NCBI RefSeq assembly: GCF_003850565.1 | Contig: NZ_CP027706.1 | Span: 2,604,001-2,668,000, forward strand | Direction of reading: 5' to 3' | DNA length: 64,000 nucleotides | Origin: Pseudomonas sessilinigenes | GTDB taxonomy: Bacteria; Pseudomonadota; Gammaproteobacteria; Pseudomonadales; Pseudomonadaceae | The notes under the pieces: model-generated | Told to the model about the DNA's origin: nothing | Databases searched by the model: none | What the model saw: the letters and a program-made list of their open reading frames with translations, nothing else | Shown here: positions 35,370 through 43,757 of the stretch, piece after piece | How the letters are laid out: the number at the start of each line of letters is the position of its first letter | Position numbering within the stretch: the first letter of the stretch is position 1 | Position numbers and translations under genes: made by a program

Positions 35370-36611
35370 TCAGTTGAAGCGCTCGGCGCGATAGGGGGCA
35401 GGGTCGGTGAAGGGTGTCTGGCCGGTCATCAGTTGCGCCAGCAGGCGACCGCTGACCGGGCCCAGGGTCAGGCCGTGGTGGGCGTGGCCGAAGTTGAACC
35501 ACAGCCCCGGATGGCGCGGCGCCGGGCCGATCACCGGGCACATGTCCGGCAGGCAGGGGCGGCGGCCCAGCCAGGGTTCGGCGTCGACGCGCTCGCCCAG
35601 GGGGTAGAACTGCCGGGCCAGGGTTTCGCAGCGGCGCAGTTGGATTTCGTTGATCGGCGCGTCCGGGTCGGCGAATTCGATGCCGGTGGTCAGGCGGATG
35701 CCACCCACCATCGGCGCCAGCACGTAGCCGCCCACCGGGTCGAGGATCGGGTGGCGCAGTTCGTTGCCGGGCAGGGCGGCGTAGTGCATGTGGTAGCCGC
35801 GCTTGATCGCCAGCGGAATGCGGTAGCCCAGGGGCTCGAAGAGGCCTGCGGCTTGCGGGCCGAGGGCGACCACCACTTCCTGGGCGCTGATCGGGCCCTG
35901 TTCGCCCTGGACCTGCCAGCCGCCTTCGACCTGGGTCAGGCTCAGGGCATCGCCGATGACGAACTGGCCGCCGCGCTGCTTGAACAGTTCGGCGTAGCCG
36001 CGGGTCAGGCCGCCGGGGTCGCTGACGGTCTTGGGATCGAGCCAGTGCAGGCCGCCCACCACGTCGCCGTGCAGGCCGGGTTCCAGGGCGTGGATCTGCT
36101 CGCGGTCCAGCACCCGGTAGTTGAGCTGGTACTGGGCCAGGTCCGCGGCGGCGGCCTGGGCGCTGTCGAAGGCTTGCTGGTCGTTGAAGGCTTCGAGCCA
36201 GCCGCCGTCGTGGATCAGCCCGAGCATGCCCGCCGGCTCTGCCAGGGCCAGGTGGTCGCTGACGCATTGTTCGATCAGCGGCAGCATGGCGCGGGTGGCG
36301 GCGGCCAGGCCCTGGGGCGAGGAGTGGCGCCAGTATTGCAGCAGCCAGGGGCCGGCCTTGGGCAGGTGGCGCAGGCTGTAGCGCACGTCCGATTGCTGGT
36401 TGAGACCGTAGCGCAAAAGCTTGGTCACTTCCCGGGGGAAGGCGTAGGGGATCACGCTGGCGCGTTCGATCAGCCCGGCGTTGCCGTGGCTGGTGCCGTT
36501 GCCCGGCGGCTGGCGGTCCAGCAGCACGACTTCGCGGCCACGGGCCTGCAAGTGCAGGGCGGTGCTGACGCCGACGATCCCGGCGCCCAAGACGATGGTC
36601 TGGCAATGCAT
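35370..36611 (-). CDS. FAD-dependent D-amino-acid dehydrogenase (DadA-like)
   Basis: A protein of 413 residues oxidising a D-amino acid to its 2-oxo acid. The FAD dinucleotide fold is at the N-terminus ([20 protein letters not shown], then LLDRQ), and the C-terminal part has [16 protein letters not shown] and [12 protein letters not shown], conserved in DadA enzymes. It sits inside an amino-acid ABC operon divergent from dpkA. D-lysine oxidation gives the precursor of delta1-piperideine-2-carboxylate, the DpkA substrate, so a D-lysine or related D-amino acid pathway is the likely role. AAGGAT precedes the ATG. Confidence 0.9.
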   Translation of the reverse strand: MHCQTIVLGAGIVGVSTALHLQARGREVVLLDRQPPGNGTSHGNAGLIERASVIPYAFPREVTKLLRYGLNQQSDVRYSLRHLPKAGPWLLQYWRHSSPQGLAAATRAMLPLIEQCVSDHLALAEPAGMLGLIHDGGWLEAFNDQQAFDSAQAAAADLAQYQLNYRVLDREQIHALEPGLHGDVVGGLHWLDPKTVSDPGGLTRGYAELFKQRGGQFVIGDALSLTQVEGGWQVQGEQGPISAQEVVVALGPQAAGLFEPLGYRIPLAIKRGYHMHYAALPGNELRHPILDPVGGYVLAPMVGGIRLTTGIEFADPDAPINEIQLRRCETLARQFYPLGERVDAEPWLGRRPCLPDMCPVIGPAPRHPGLWFNFGHAHHGLTLGPVSGRLLAQLMTGQTPFTDPAPYRAERFN

Positions 36612-36655
36612 GGTTCTATCCTTACTGCGGGGGCCGTGCGCGGGCTCCCAAGGGT

Positions 36656-37366
36656 TCAGTTCAAGTGCCGGCCGAGACGGCCTTCCAGGTATTTCAGGCT
36701 GCGCCGCACCACCTCGACGATCACCAGGTACAGCACCGCGGCCCACAGGTAGATCTGGAAATCGAAGCTGCGGGAGAAGGCCAGCTTGGTCACGCCCATC
36801 AGGTCGTAGAGGGTCACCAGGGAGGCGATGGCGCTGGCCTTGATCATCAGGATCAGCTCGTTGCCCAAAGGCCCGACGGCCACCAGCAGCGACTGCGGCA
36901 AAATCACCTTGCGAAACGCCGTCCAGCGCGACAGGCCCAGGGCCTTGCAGGCTTCGTGTTGCCCCTGGGCCACCGCCAGCAGGCTGCCGCGCAGGATCTC
37001 CGCCTGGTAGGCGGCGGTGTTCAGGGTGAAGGCCAGCAGGGTGCACAGCCACGCCTCGCGAAAGAACCACCACAGCCCCACGTCCTGCCAGAAGCCTTTG
37101 AACGAGCCCAGGCCGTAATACAGCATGAACAACTGGGCCAGCAGCGGCGAGCCGCGGAAGAAGTACACATAGGCCCCGGTAAAGCGCCGCAGCAGCGGGT
37201 TGCCGGACAGCCGTCCAAGCGCGATCAGCAGGCCCAGCAGGGCGCCGAGGCTGAAGGAAATCGCCACCAGCTTGGCGGTCACCAGCAGGCCGTCGATAAA
37301 GCGCGGGCCGTAGCGCTCCAGCAGTTCCTGGTTGAGCACCAGGTTCAGCCATTGATCCAGGTTCAT
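36656..37366 (-). CDS. Amino-acid ABC transporter permease (HisM-type)
   Basis: An inner-membrane permease of 236 residues with several hydrophobic segments, the family pattern YVYFFRGSPLLAQLFMLYYG near the start and the EAA loop AEILRGSLLAVAQGQHEACKALGLS. Its start overlaps the end of the other permease gene by four bases. It should form a heterodimer with that permease and work with the ATPase at 34553. Confidence 0.94.
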   Translation of the reverse strand: MNLDQWLNLVLNQELLERYGPRFIDGLLVTAKLVAISFSLGALLGLLIALGRLSGNPLLRRFTGAYVYFFRGSPLLAQLFMLYYGLGSFKGFWQDVGLWWFFREAWLCTLLAFTLNTAAYQAEILRGSLLAVAQGQHEACKALGLSRWTAFRKVILPQSLLVAVGPLGNELILMIKASAIASLVTLYDLMGVTKLAFSRSFDFQIYLWAAVLYLVIVEVVRRSLKYLEGRLGRHLN

Positions 37367-38082
37367 GGTTGCAGGCTCCGTTGATGGCGGCTGAAGCGCC
37401 GTTCGAGAAAGCCGAACAACTGCCCGGACAACGCCGAGAACAACAGGTAGCCCAGGCAGGCCACGGTGTAGAACAGCATCGGCTCCTTGGTCACGCTGAC
37501 CGCCAGGTTGGTCTGGCGCATCAGGTCCACCAGGGAGATGGTCGATACCAGCGAGGTGTCCTTGAGCAGCGACAGCCAGTTGTTGGACAGGCCCGGCAGG
37601 GCGATGCGGGTCAGTTGCGGCAGCAGCACCTGGTTGAAGGTGGTGCGCCGCGACAGGCCCAGGGCGCTGGCGGCTTCGTACTGGCCCTTGGGCAGGGTCT
37701 TGAACGCCGCCAGCCAGATCTCGCTGGAGAAGGCGGCGAACACCAGGCTGAAGGCGATCATCGCGGCGACGAAGGTATTGATCGCCACCTCGCCGGGGTA
37801 GCCCAGGGCACCGAGGATCTTCTGCGCGGCGATCTGGCAGCCGTAGTAGATGATCAGCAGGGTCAACAGCTCCGGCAGGCCGCGAAACACCGTGGAGAAG
37901 CTGGTGGCCCAGGCTCGCGCCCAGCGGTTTTTCGAGCGGGCGGCCAGGGCCACGGCGAGCCCCAGGGGCAGGCCGATGGGTACGCAGGCCAATGCCAGGG
38001 CGATGGTCACCAGGGCTCCGGCCAACAAGGCCGAGCCCCAGCCGCCGCTGGCCAGGGAAAGAAGAGACAGCTGTTCGAACAT
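37363..38082 (-). CDS. Amino-acid ABC transporter permease (HisQ-type)
   Basis: A permease of 239 residues with FSTVFRGLPELLTLLIIYYG and the EAA loop EIWLAAFKTLPKGQYEAASALGLSR. It is the first of two overlapping permease genes downstream of the binding-protein gene, from which it is separated by 73 bases. Confidence 0.94.
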   Translation of the reverse strand: MFEQLSLLSLASGGWGSALLAGALVTIALALACVPIGLPLGLAVALAARSKNRWARAWATSFSTVFRGLPELLTLLIIYYGCQIAAQKILGALGYPGEVAINTFVAAMIAFSLVFAAFSSEIWLAAFKTLPKGQYEAASALGLSRRTTFNQVLLPQLTRIALPGLSNNWLSLLKDTSLVSTISLVDLMRQTNLAVSVTKEPMLFYTVACLGYLLFSALSGQLFGFLERRFSRHQRSLQP

Positions 38083-38155
38083 GCTCGGACCCTCTTGCGC
38101 AAAGCTTCGTGCAGCCAGGCGCCGCGCCAGGGCGGCGCGGCACCGTGGCGACGGA

Positions 38156-38908
38156 TCAGTAGATGTCGAAGGCGAAGTAGCGGCTGGAGATCTTCTTGTA
38201 GGTGCCGTCGGCGACGATCTCGTCCAGGGCCTGGTTCAGGCGCTCGCGCAGGGCGTTGTCTTCCTTGCGCACGGCGATCGAGGCGTCGGCGGTGGTGCCG
38301 TTGACGTCACCGATGATCTTGCAGCAATCCTTGCCGGCGCTTTCAGCCCAGGCCAGCAGCGGGAACTTGTCGGCGATCACCCCGTCGATGCGCCCGGCGG
38401 CCAGGTCGCTGTTGGCTTCGTCCAGGGTCGGGTAGAACTTCACGTCGGCCCCGGCCGGGCCGTAGTGGTCCTCGGCGTAGATGGCCTGGGTCGAGGACGA
38501 TTGCGCGCCCACGGTACGGCCCTTGAAGTCGGTCTGGGCGTCGGTGATGTCCGAGTCCCTGGGCACCGCCACCGACAGCGGGGTGCGGTAGTAGTGGTTG
38601 GTGAAGGCGATCTTTTTCTTGCGCTCGTCGGTGGCGATCATCGAGGCCACCACGGCGTCGTACTTCTTGGCCATCAGCGCCGGGATGATGCCTTCCCAGT
38701 CCTGGGCGACGATCTGGCACTGCACCTTGAGCCGCTCGCACAGGGCGTTGGCGATGTCCACGTCGAAGCCGTGCAGCTGGTTGCTGGAGTCCACGTAGTT
38801 GAAGGGCGGGTAGGCGCCTTCGGTGGCGATCTTCAAGACCTCGGCCTGGGCCGCGCTAGCGGCGACGGCCATGACGCAGGCACTGGCGAAGCGAACGACG
38901 TTTTTCAT
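38156..38908 (-). CDS. Amino-acid ABC transporter periplasmic binding protein
   Basis: A protein of 250 residues. The signal peptide (MKNVVRFASACVMAVAASAAQA) ends before EVLKIATEGAYPPFNYVD, the typical start of family 3 binding proteins. FDVDIANALCERL and MIATDERKKKIAFTNHYY fit lysine/arginine/ornithine and related polar amino-acid binders. The two adjacent Cys (DCCKI) may form or prevent a disulfide. It is expressed after rpiR, 16 bases apart. Confidence 0.94.
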   Translation of the reverse strand: MKNVVRFASACVMAVAASAAQAEVLKIATEGAYPPFNYVDSSNQLHGFDVDIANALCERLKVQCQIVAQDWEGIIPALMAKKYDAVVASMIATDERKKKIAFTNHYYRTPLSVAVPRDSDITDAQTDFKGRTVGAQSSSTQAIYAEDHYGPAGADVKFYPTLDEANSDLAAGRIDGVIADKFPLLAWAESAGKDCCKIIGDVNGTTADASIAVRKEDNALRERLNQALDEIVADGTYKKISSRYFAFDIY

Positions 38909-38924
38909 GGAGCACCTCGATTAT

Positions 38925-39800
38925 TTATTGTTTTGCTCGGGTGGAGGATGTGTAGCCAACGAACTCGTTATGCAGGGCGGCAGTGGCTTCCAGGCGCTTT
39001 TCCACCTCGGGCCCCAGGTGCTTGCACACCTGGTTGACCAGCAGGTGCACCAGCGACAGCATCGCCGCGGTGGACTCCCAGAACAGGTTGAACTCGGTGG
39101 GCACGCGAAACACCTCGTCGGCGTTCTGTTCGGCCCAATCGCAGAAGGTATCGGTCACCAGTGTCACGGGTATCCCCGCCTCGCGAGCCTTGTGGCACAG
39201 GGCCAGGGCGTGGCGCGAGTAGCGCCGAGCTTCGAACACCACCAGCGCGCAGTCGGCGGGCGGGGCCAGCAGCACCTCGGCGAAGTGCCCGGCGGAACCG
39301 TCCACCAGCTGCACGCCGTCGCGCAGGTATTGCAGCAGATGGACCATGGAGGCGGCGATGCCGCGCTCGGTCTGGAAGCCGGCGACGAACACCCGCGGCC
39401 GGCTGGCCAGGCGTTGCACCACTTGGTCCCAGGTCGGGGTCAGGCTGTATTCATAGACCTTCATCAACGCCCCGACTTCCAGCTCGAAACTGCGTGGCAG
39501 GCCCTGGCCGGTGGGGCTGGGCTGCTGGCGGAACTCCTGCAAGCGATCGCCCACCAGCCACGGCCCTTCGCCGAGGTCGTTCTTCAGGTCGTTCTTCAGA
39601 TCCTTGAAATGGCTGTAGCCGATGGCGCGGCAGAAGCGGCCGACGCTGGACTCGCTGACGCCGAGTTTCTCGGCAATGTCGGCGGCAGTCTGGAACGGCA
39701 GCTCGTAGAGGTTGGCCAGCATGTAGCTGGCGATTGCCCGGCCTGAAGCGGTGGCGCTGGGCAGGCTGCTTTCAAGGCGTTGTTTGATGGATTGGCTCAT
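38925..39800 (-). CDS. RpiR family transcriptional regulator
   Basis: A protein of 291 residues. The N-terminal RpiR HTH (TAADIAEKLGVSESSVGRFCRAIGYSHFKDLK) is followed by an SIS domain (about 120-270) that normally binds a phosphosugar or related ligand. It is the first gene of the transporter operon and divergent from dpkA; the 130-base gap between them contains palindromes suited to its binding. Control of D-amino-acid uptake and catabolism is inferred. Confidence 0.92.
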   Translation of the reverse strand: MSQSIKQRLESSLPSATASGRAIASYMLANLYELPFQTAADIAEKLGVSESSVGRFCRAIGYSHFKDLKNDLKNDLGEGPWLVGDRLQEFRQQPSPTGQGLPRSFELEVGALMKVYEYSLTPTWDQVVQRLASRPRVFVAGFQTERGIAASMVHLLQYLRDGVQLVDGSAGHFAEVLLAPPADCALVVFEARRYSRHALALCHKAREAGIPVTLVTDTFCDWAEQNADEVFRVPTEFNLFWESTAAMLSLVHLLVNQVCKHLGPEVEKRLEATAALHNEFVGYTSSTRAKQ

Positions 39801-39821
39801 GGTTTTTCATTGTTATTGGCC

Positions 39822-39880
39822 GTTGACAACGGAAAATGAATGTTTTCTGTCATTAAGTCAACATTTGACAGTTAACTGTC
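39822..39880. promoter_or_regulatory. Palindromes between rpiR and dpkA, candidate operators
   Basis: GACAGTTAACTGTC (39867-39880) is a perfect palindrome. GAAAATGAATGTTTTC (39832-39847) is an inverted repeat with 5-base arms, flanked by GTTGAC (39822) and GTCAAC (39857). All lie in the gap between divergent starts, the expected place for RpiR control of both units. Confidence 0.65.
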
Positions 39881-39930
39881 GTGACGCGATAGTCAGGCGC
39901 CTTCCAATAACAATTCCAATGGAGCCACCC

Positions 39931-40968
39931 ATGTCCGACGCCCCCCTGGCGCAGGCCGCTGTCGAGCACCTCGACCTGCCGGCCTTGACCCATCTTCTGC
40001 AACGTATCTTCCTGCGCCACGGCACCAGCGCCGAAGTGGCCCGGGTCCTGGCGGACAACTGCGCCCGGGCCCAGCGCGATGGCTCCCACAGCCACGGGGT
40101 GTTCCGCATTCCCGGCTACCTGTCGTCCCTGGCCAGCGGCTGGGTCGATGGCCAGGCCGTGCCGCAAGTGGAGGATGTAGCCCCTGGCGTGGTGGCGGTG
40201 GATGCCGCAGGCGGCTTTGCCCAGCCGGCCCTGGCGGCGGCCCGCGAGGCGCTGGTGAGCAAGGCCCGCAGCGCCGGGATCGCGCTGCTGGCGATCCGTA
40301 ATTCCCATCACTTCGCCGCGCTCTGGCCGGATGTCGAGCCCTTCGCCGAAGAAGGCCTGGTGGCCCTGAGCCTGGTCAACAGCATGACCTGCGTGGTGCC
40401 CCACGGCGCCCAGCGGCCGTTATTCGGCACCAACCCGATTGCCTTCGCCGCGCCCCGCGAAGGCGCCGAGCCCATCGTCTTCGACCTGGCCACCAGCGCC
40501 ATTGCCCATGGCGACGTGCAGATCGCCAAGCGCCAGGGTGAGCAGCTGCCCGAGGGCATGGGGGTGGATCGTGACGGCCAGCCCACCTGCGATCCGGCGG
40601 CGATCCTCGACGGCGGTGCCTTGCTGCCCTTCGGCGGGCACAAGGGCTCGGCGCTGTCGATGATGGTGGAGCTGTTGGCAGCGGCGCTGACCGGAGGCAA
40701 CTTCTCCTTCGAGTTCGACTGGTCCCGACATCCCGGGGCACAGACGCCCTGGACCGGCCAGTTGCTGATCGTCATCGACCCCAGCCACTGCGGCGGTGGA
40801 CGCTTCGCCCAGCGCAGCCAGGAGCTGGTGCAGCAGATGCAGGCCGTGGGCCTGGAGCGCCTGCCCGGTGACCGGCGCTACCGCACCCGGGCCAGATCCC
40901 TGCAAGAGGGCATTCCCCTGGCCGCCGCCGAACTGGCGCGGCTGCGGGGCCTGGCGGGCGACGACTAA
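39931..40968 (+). CDS. dpkA: Delta1-piperideine-2-carboxylate / delta1-pyrroline-2-carboxylate reductase
   Basis: NADPH-dependent reduction of the cyclic imines formed from D-lysine or D-proline/hydroxyproline to L-pipecolate or L-proline. This 345-residue member of the malate/L-lactate dehydrogenase (Ldh_2) family has GSHSHGVFRIPGYL, IRNSHHFAALWPDVEPFAEEG, GTNPIAFAAP, DLATSAIAHGDVQIAKRQG and LPFGGHKGSALSMMVELL, very close to the P. putida DpkA pattern as I remember it. The start at 39931 has GGAG at about the right distance; Met at 39919 is in frame but contains that site. It is divergent from the rpiR-ABC-dadA-like operon. Confidence 0.92.
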   Translation: MSDAPLAQAAVEHLDLPALTHLLQRIFLRHGTSAEVARVLADNCARAQRDGSHSHGVFRIPGYLSSLASGWVDGQAVPQVEDVAPGVVAVDAAGGFAQPALAAAREALVSKARSAGIALLAIRNSHHFAALWPDVEPFAEEGLVALSLVNSMTCVVPHGAQRPLFGTNPIAFAAPREGAEPIVFDLATSAIAHGDVQIAKRQGEQLPEGMGVDRDGQPTCDPAAILDGGALLPFGGHKGSALSMMVELLAAALTGGNFSFEFDWSRHPGAQTPWTGQLLIVIDPSHCGGGRFAQRSQELVQQMQAVGLERLPGDRRYRTRARSLQEGIPLAAAELARLRGLAGDD

Positions 40969-41177
40969 GGGCTTCATCCCTTCGCATCCGGGGCCATGAG
41001 CCCTTGGTGTTACTCCAGGTAGGGGGCCGGTAGCGGGGCAGGTCGTGGATCGAAACGGCCGCTCCCCTGCTGCCCCACCAAAGCACCGGCCACTTGCCCC
41101 CAAGGCAGCCTATGGGCGCTTGCGGCGCCTTTTGATAATCGCCTCCGACATCTCGTCCCCCGAATGCGGAGCGCGCC

Positions 41178-42362
41178 ATGCACAACAATAAGAATCGCCA
41201 GCACCCTCTGTTCCCGGCCCTGATCGCCGGCCTGTCGACCCTGGGCCTGGGCAATGCCGCCCAGGCCCAGATCATGCTCTACGACAAGGACCAGACCACC
41301 TTTTCCACCGACGGCTACGTCAACGCCTTCTACGTCAACAGCAAGGTCGACCGTGCCGGCGAGCAGTACGACCGGCGCCAGGCGCGGGTGAAGATGGGCT
41401 TTTTGCCCAACTACCTGGGCTTCAACATGGGCAAGCAGGTGGACGACCTCAAGCTCGGCGCCCGGGCCTCGTTCTGGGTAACCATCAACGACAGCCAGGA
41501 CAACGGCACCGACACCGCCATCGACGTGCGCCAGTTCTACGGCACCGTGGCCAACCCGGAGTGGGGCGAAGTGCTGATCGGCAAGGACTTCGGCCTGTTC
41601 GCCCGCTCCAACATCCTGCTCGACGAAATGCTCGCAGGTTATGGCCAGGTCAGCGACAGCCTGGGGCTGGTGGATGGCGGCGGGGTGTCGTTCGGCAATA
41701 TCGGCAGCGGTTATCCCTATCCCTTTCCCTCCTCGCAGATCACCTACCGCAGCCCGTTGATGGACGGCCTGCGGGTGGCGGTGGGCATCCTCGACCCGGT
41801 GGACACCAACGACAGCAGCACCCTGGGCAAGGCCTACCAGAAGAACCCGCGCACCGAGAGCGAGATCACCTACCAGTTCGACCTGGGCGGGGCCAAGTTC
41901 TACAGCTGGCTCAACGGCAGCTACCAGACCTCCGACAACACCGACCCCGAGGTGCGCTCGGTAACCTCCAGGGGCCTGGGCTACGGCCTGCAAGCCAAGC
42001 TGGGCGGGCTATCCCTGACCGGCTCGGGGTTCCAGGCCAGGGGCATCAACCCGTTCTTCACCAACAACGCCGGCAAGGCCACGCTGCGCAATGTCGACAG
42101 CCGCGGCTACCTGCTGCAGGGCTCGTACAAGCTGGGCAAGAACCGCCTGGCGCTGTCCTACGGCAAGACCCGTGACGACGGCAACGGCGTGGTGGGCAGC
42201 GGCGCCGACTACCAGACGCGCGGCGTCGCGCTGTTCCATGACATCAACGACAACCTCAAGCTGGTGGCCGAGTACAACCAGTTCCAGATCGACGGCCATC
42301 GCGGCAGCGCCCAGAACGAAGACACCAACACCTTCGCCGTGGGTGCAGTGCTGACCTGGTAA
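41178..42362 (+). CDS. Outer-membrane porin (Gram-negative porin family)
   Basis: A protein of 394 residues. The signal peptide ends in NAAQA before QIMLYDKDQTTFSTDGYVNAFY; the mature part is a beta-barrel of alternating strands (RQARVKMGFL, LGARASFWVTINDSQ) and ends in the terminal strand TFAVGAVLTW with C-terminal aromatic, required for BamA insertion. GGAG precedes the ATG. It lies upstream of the NO-sensor and alcohol-oxidation region; its leader contains CCACCAAAGCACCGG (41076), a possible weak form of the ErbR-type motif. Confidence 0.9.
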   Translation: MHNNKNRQHPLFPALIAGLSTLGLGNAAQAQIMLYDKDQTTFSTDGYVNAFYVNSKVDRAGEQYDRRQARVKMGFLPNYLGFNMGKQVDDLKLGARASFWVTINDSQDNGTDTAIDVRQFYGTVANPEWGEVLIGKDFGLFARSNILLDEMLAGYGQVSDSLGLVDGGGVSFGNIGSGYPYPFPSSQITYRSPLMDGLRVAVGILDPVDTNDSSTLGKAYQKNPRTESEITYQFDLGGAKFYSWLNGSYQTSDNTDPEVRSVTSRGLGYGLQAKLGGLSLTGSGFQARGINPFFTNNAGKATLRNVDSRGYLLQGSYKLGKNRLALSYGKTRDDGNGVVGSGADYQTRGVALFHDINDNLKLVAEYNQFQIDGHRGSAQNEDTNTFAVGAVLTW

Positions 42363-42422
42363 CGGCAGCGGCAAGCCGCCAGTTGCCAGCTGCAAGCCGC
42401 AAGTGGGTAGCCGCAAGCGGTG
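42361..42422. repeat. Short REP-like repeat (GGCAAGC...GCAAGCCGCAAG)
   Basis: Runs of CGGCAAGC, GCTGCAAGCCGCAAG and GCCGCAAGCGG follow the porin stop. Related blocks are at 46308-46378 and 58117-58202. All are placed directly after stop codons. Confidence 0.65.
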
Positions 42423-42516
42423 TGCGTCTGTTCTTGCGGTCGATTGTGAGAATCCTGTGGTGAGCAAGTGCGCTCGCGCTGGAAGGCGCAGCCTACGCCC
42501 ATGGAACGGGCCACCC

Positions 42517-42531
42517 GCTACCCAAGTAGCA
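42517..42531. promoter_or_regulatory. ErbR-type motif upstream of nosP-nahK
   Basis: GCTACCCAAGTAGCA followed by TTCGTG resembles GTGCCAAAGTAGCA/TTCGG before pqqA (58232). It lies about 65 bases before the nosP start, suggesting that this operon belongs to the alcohol-oxidation regulon. Confidence 0.5.
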
Positions 42532-42593
42532 TTCGTGCCCCGGGGCCGGCTTCGTACACTCATCCCTCAGACAATCCCGCGCCGGAGGCGACG

Positions 42594-43757
42594 ATGCAGC
42601 AAGCCCAGAGCGAGGGCGTGGTCAGCGCCATGTCCCAGGCCGCCGATCCGCAGCAGGTGGCCCAGGACCTGGCCCGCCAGCTGCTGCATCCGCACCTGGG
42701 CTTCGTGCTGTTCTTCTGCTCCGCCGAGTACCCGCTGCAAGCCCTCGGCCAGGCCCTGCAGCAGGGCTTTGGCGGTATCCCCCTGGTGGGCTGCACCAGC
42801 GCCGGGGAAATCACGCCCCAGGGCTACGGGCGCAACTGCGTGACCGCCATCGGTTTCGACCATCGGCACTTTTCCATCGCCGCCGAGCTGATCGACCAGA
42901 TGGAGCATTTCAGCCTGATCGACGCCCAGCGCATGGTCGAGCGCCTGGTGGGCGGCTGTCGCAGCAACACCCTGGCGCCGATCAAGGGCAACACTTTCGC
43001 CCTGACCCTGCTGGACGGCCTGTCGAGTCGTGAGGAAATGGTCCTGGCCGCCCTCAGCGCGGCCCTGGGCGATATCCCGCATTTCGGTGGCTCGGCCGGC
43101 GACGACAACTACCTGACCCACACCCACGTGTACTTCGGCGGCGAGTTCCACAGCGGTGCGGCGGTGGTGGTGCTGGTCAATACCTGGCTGGATTTCGAGG
43201 TGTTCACCACCCACCACATCCAGCCCCGGACGGAAAAACTGGTGGTCACCGGCGTCGACAGCACCTTGCGCCGGGTCTACGAGCTGAACGCCGAGCCGGC
43301 CGCCGAGGAATACGCACGGCTGATCGGCGTGCCGCTGGCGCACCTCGACCACCGGGTATTCGCCGCCCATCCGCTGGCGGTGCGGATCAACCAGCACTAC
43401 TACGTGCGTGCGGTGCAGCAGGTGCACCCGGACCTGAGCCTGAGTTTCTACTGCGCGGTGGAGAACGGCATCGTCCTCACCGCCATGACTCCCGGCCCCT
43501 TGCTGCCCAACCTGCAAGCCTTGTTCGACGGCTTGCAGCAACGCCTGGGCAGCTTGCTGCTAACCATCGGCTGCGACTGCTTCCTGCGCCGCCTGGAGCT
43601 GGAGGACCAGGGCGGCCTGGAGCGTATCGGTGCCTTCCTGCGCGAGCAGCGGGTGATGGGGTTCAACACCTACGGAGAACAGTTCAATGGCATGCACATC
43701 AACCAGACCTTTACCGGGGTCGCCATTGCCCGCAGCCGAACTGCGGCCCGTCGCTGA
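42594..43757 (+). CDS. nosP: FIST-domain sensor protein, NosP-like (nitric oxide sensing)
   Basis: A protein of 387 residues with FIST N (about 35-230, with GGIPLVGCTSAGEITPQGY) and FIST C (about 230-375) domains. In P. aeruginosa the FIST protein encoded directly before the hybrid kinase NahK/ErcS' is NosP, a haem protein that senses NO and controls biofilm dispersal through that kinase. The position here is the same, and the kinase gene starts 71 bases before this gene ends. GGAGG precedes the start at 42594. The haem-binding residue cannot be proven from this sequence alone. Confidence 0.87.
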   Translation: MQQAQSEGVVSAMSQAADPQQVAQDLARQLLHPHLGFVLFFCSAEYPLQALGQALQQGFGGIPLVGCTSAGEITPQGYGRNCVTAIGFDHRHFSIAAELIDQMEHFSLIDAQRMVERLVGGCRSNTLAPIKGNTFALTLLDGLSSREEMVLAALSAALGDIPHFGGSAGDDNYLTHTHVYFGGEFHSGAAVVVLVNTWLDFEVFTTHHIQPRTEKLVVTGVDSTLRRVYELNAEPAAEEYARLIGVPLAHLDHRVFAAHPLAVRINQHYYVRAVQQVHPDLSLSFYCAVENGIVLTAMTPGPLLPNLQALFDGLQQRLGSLLLTIGCDCFLRRLELEDQGGLERIGAFLREQRVMGFNTYGEQFNGMHINQTFTGVAIARSRTAARR

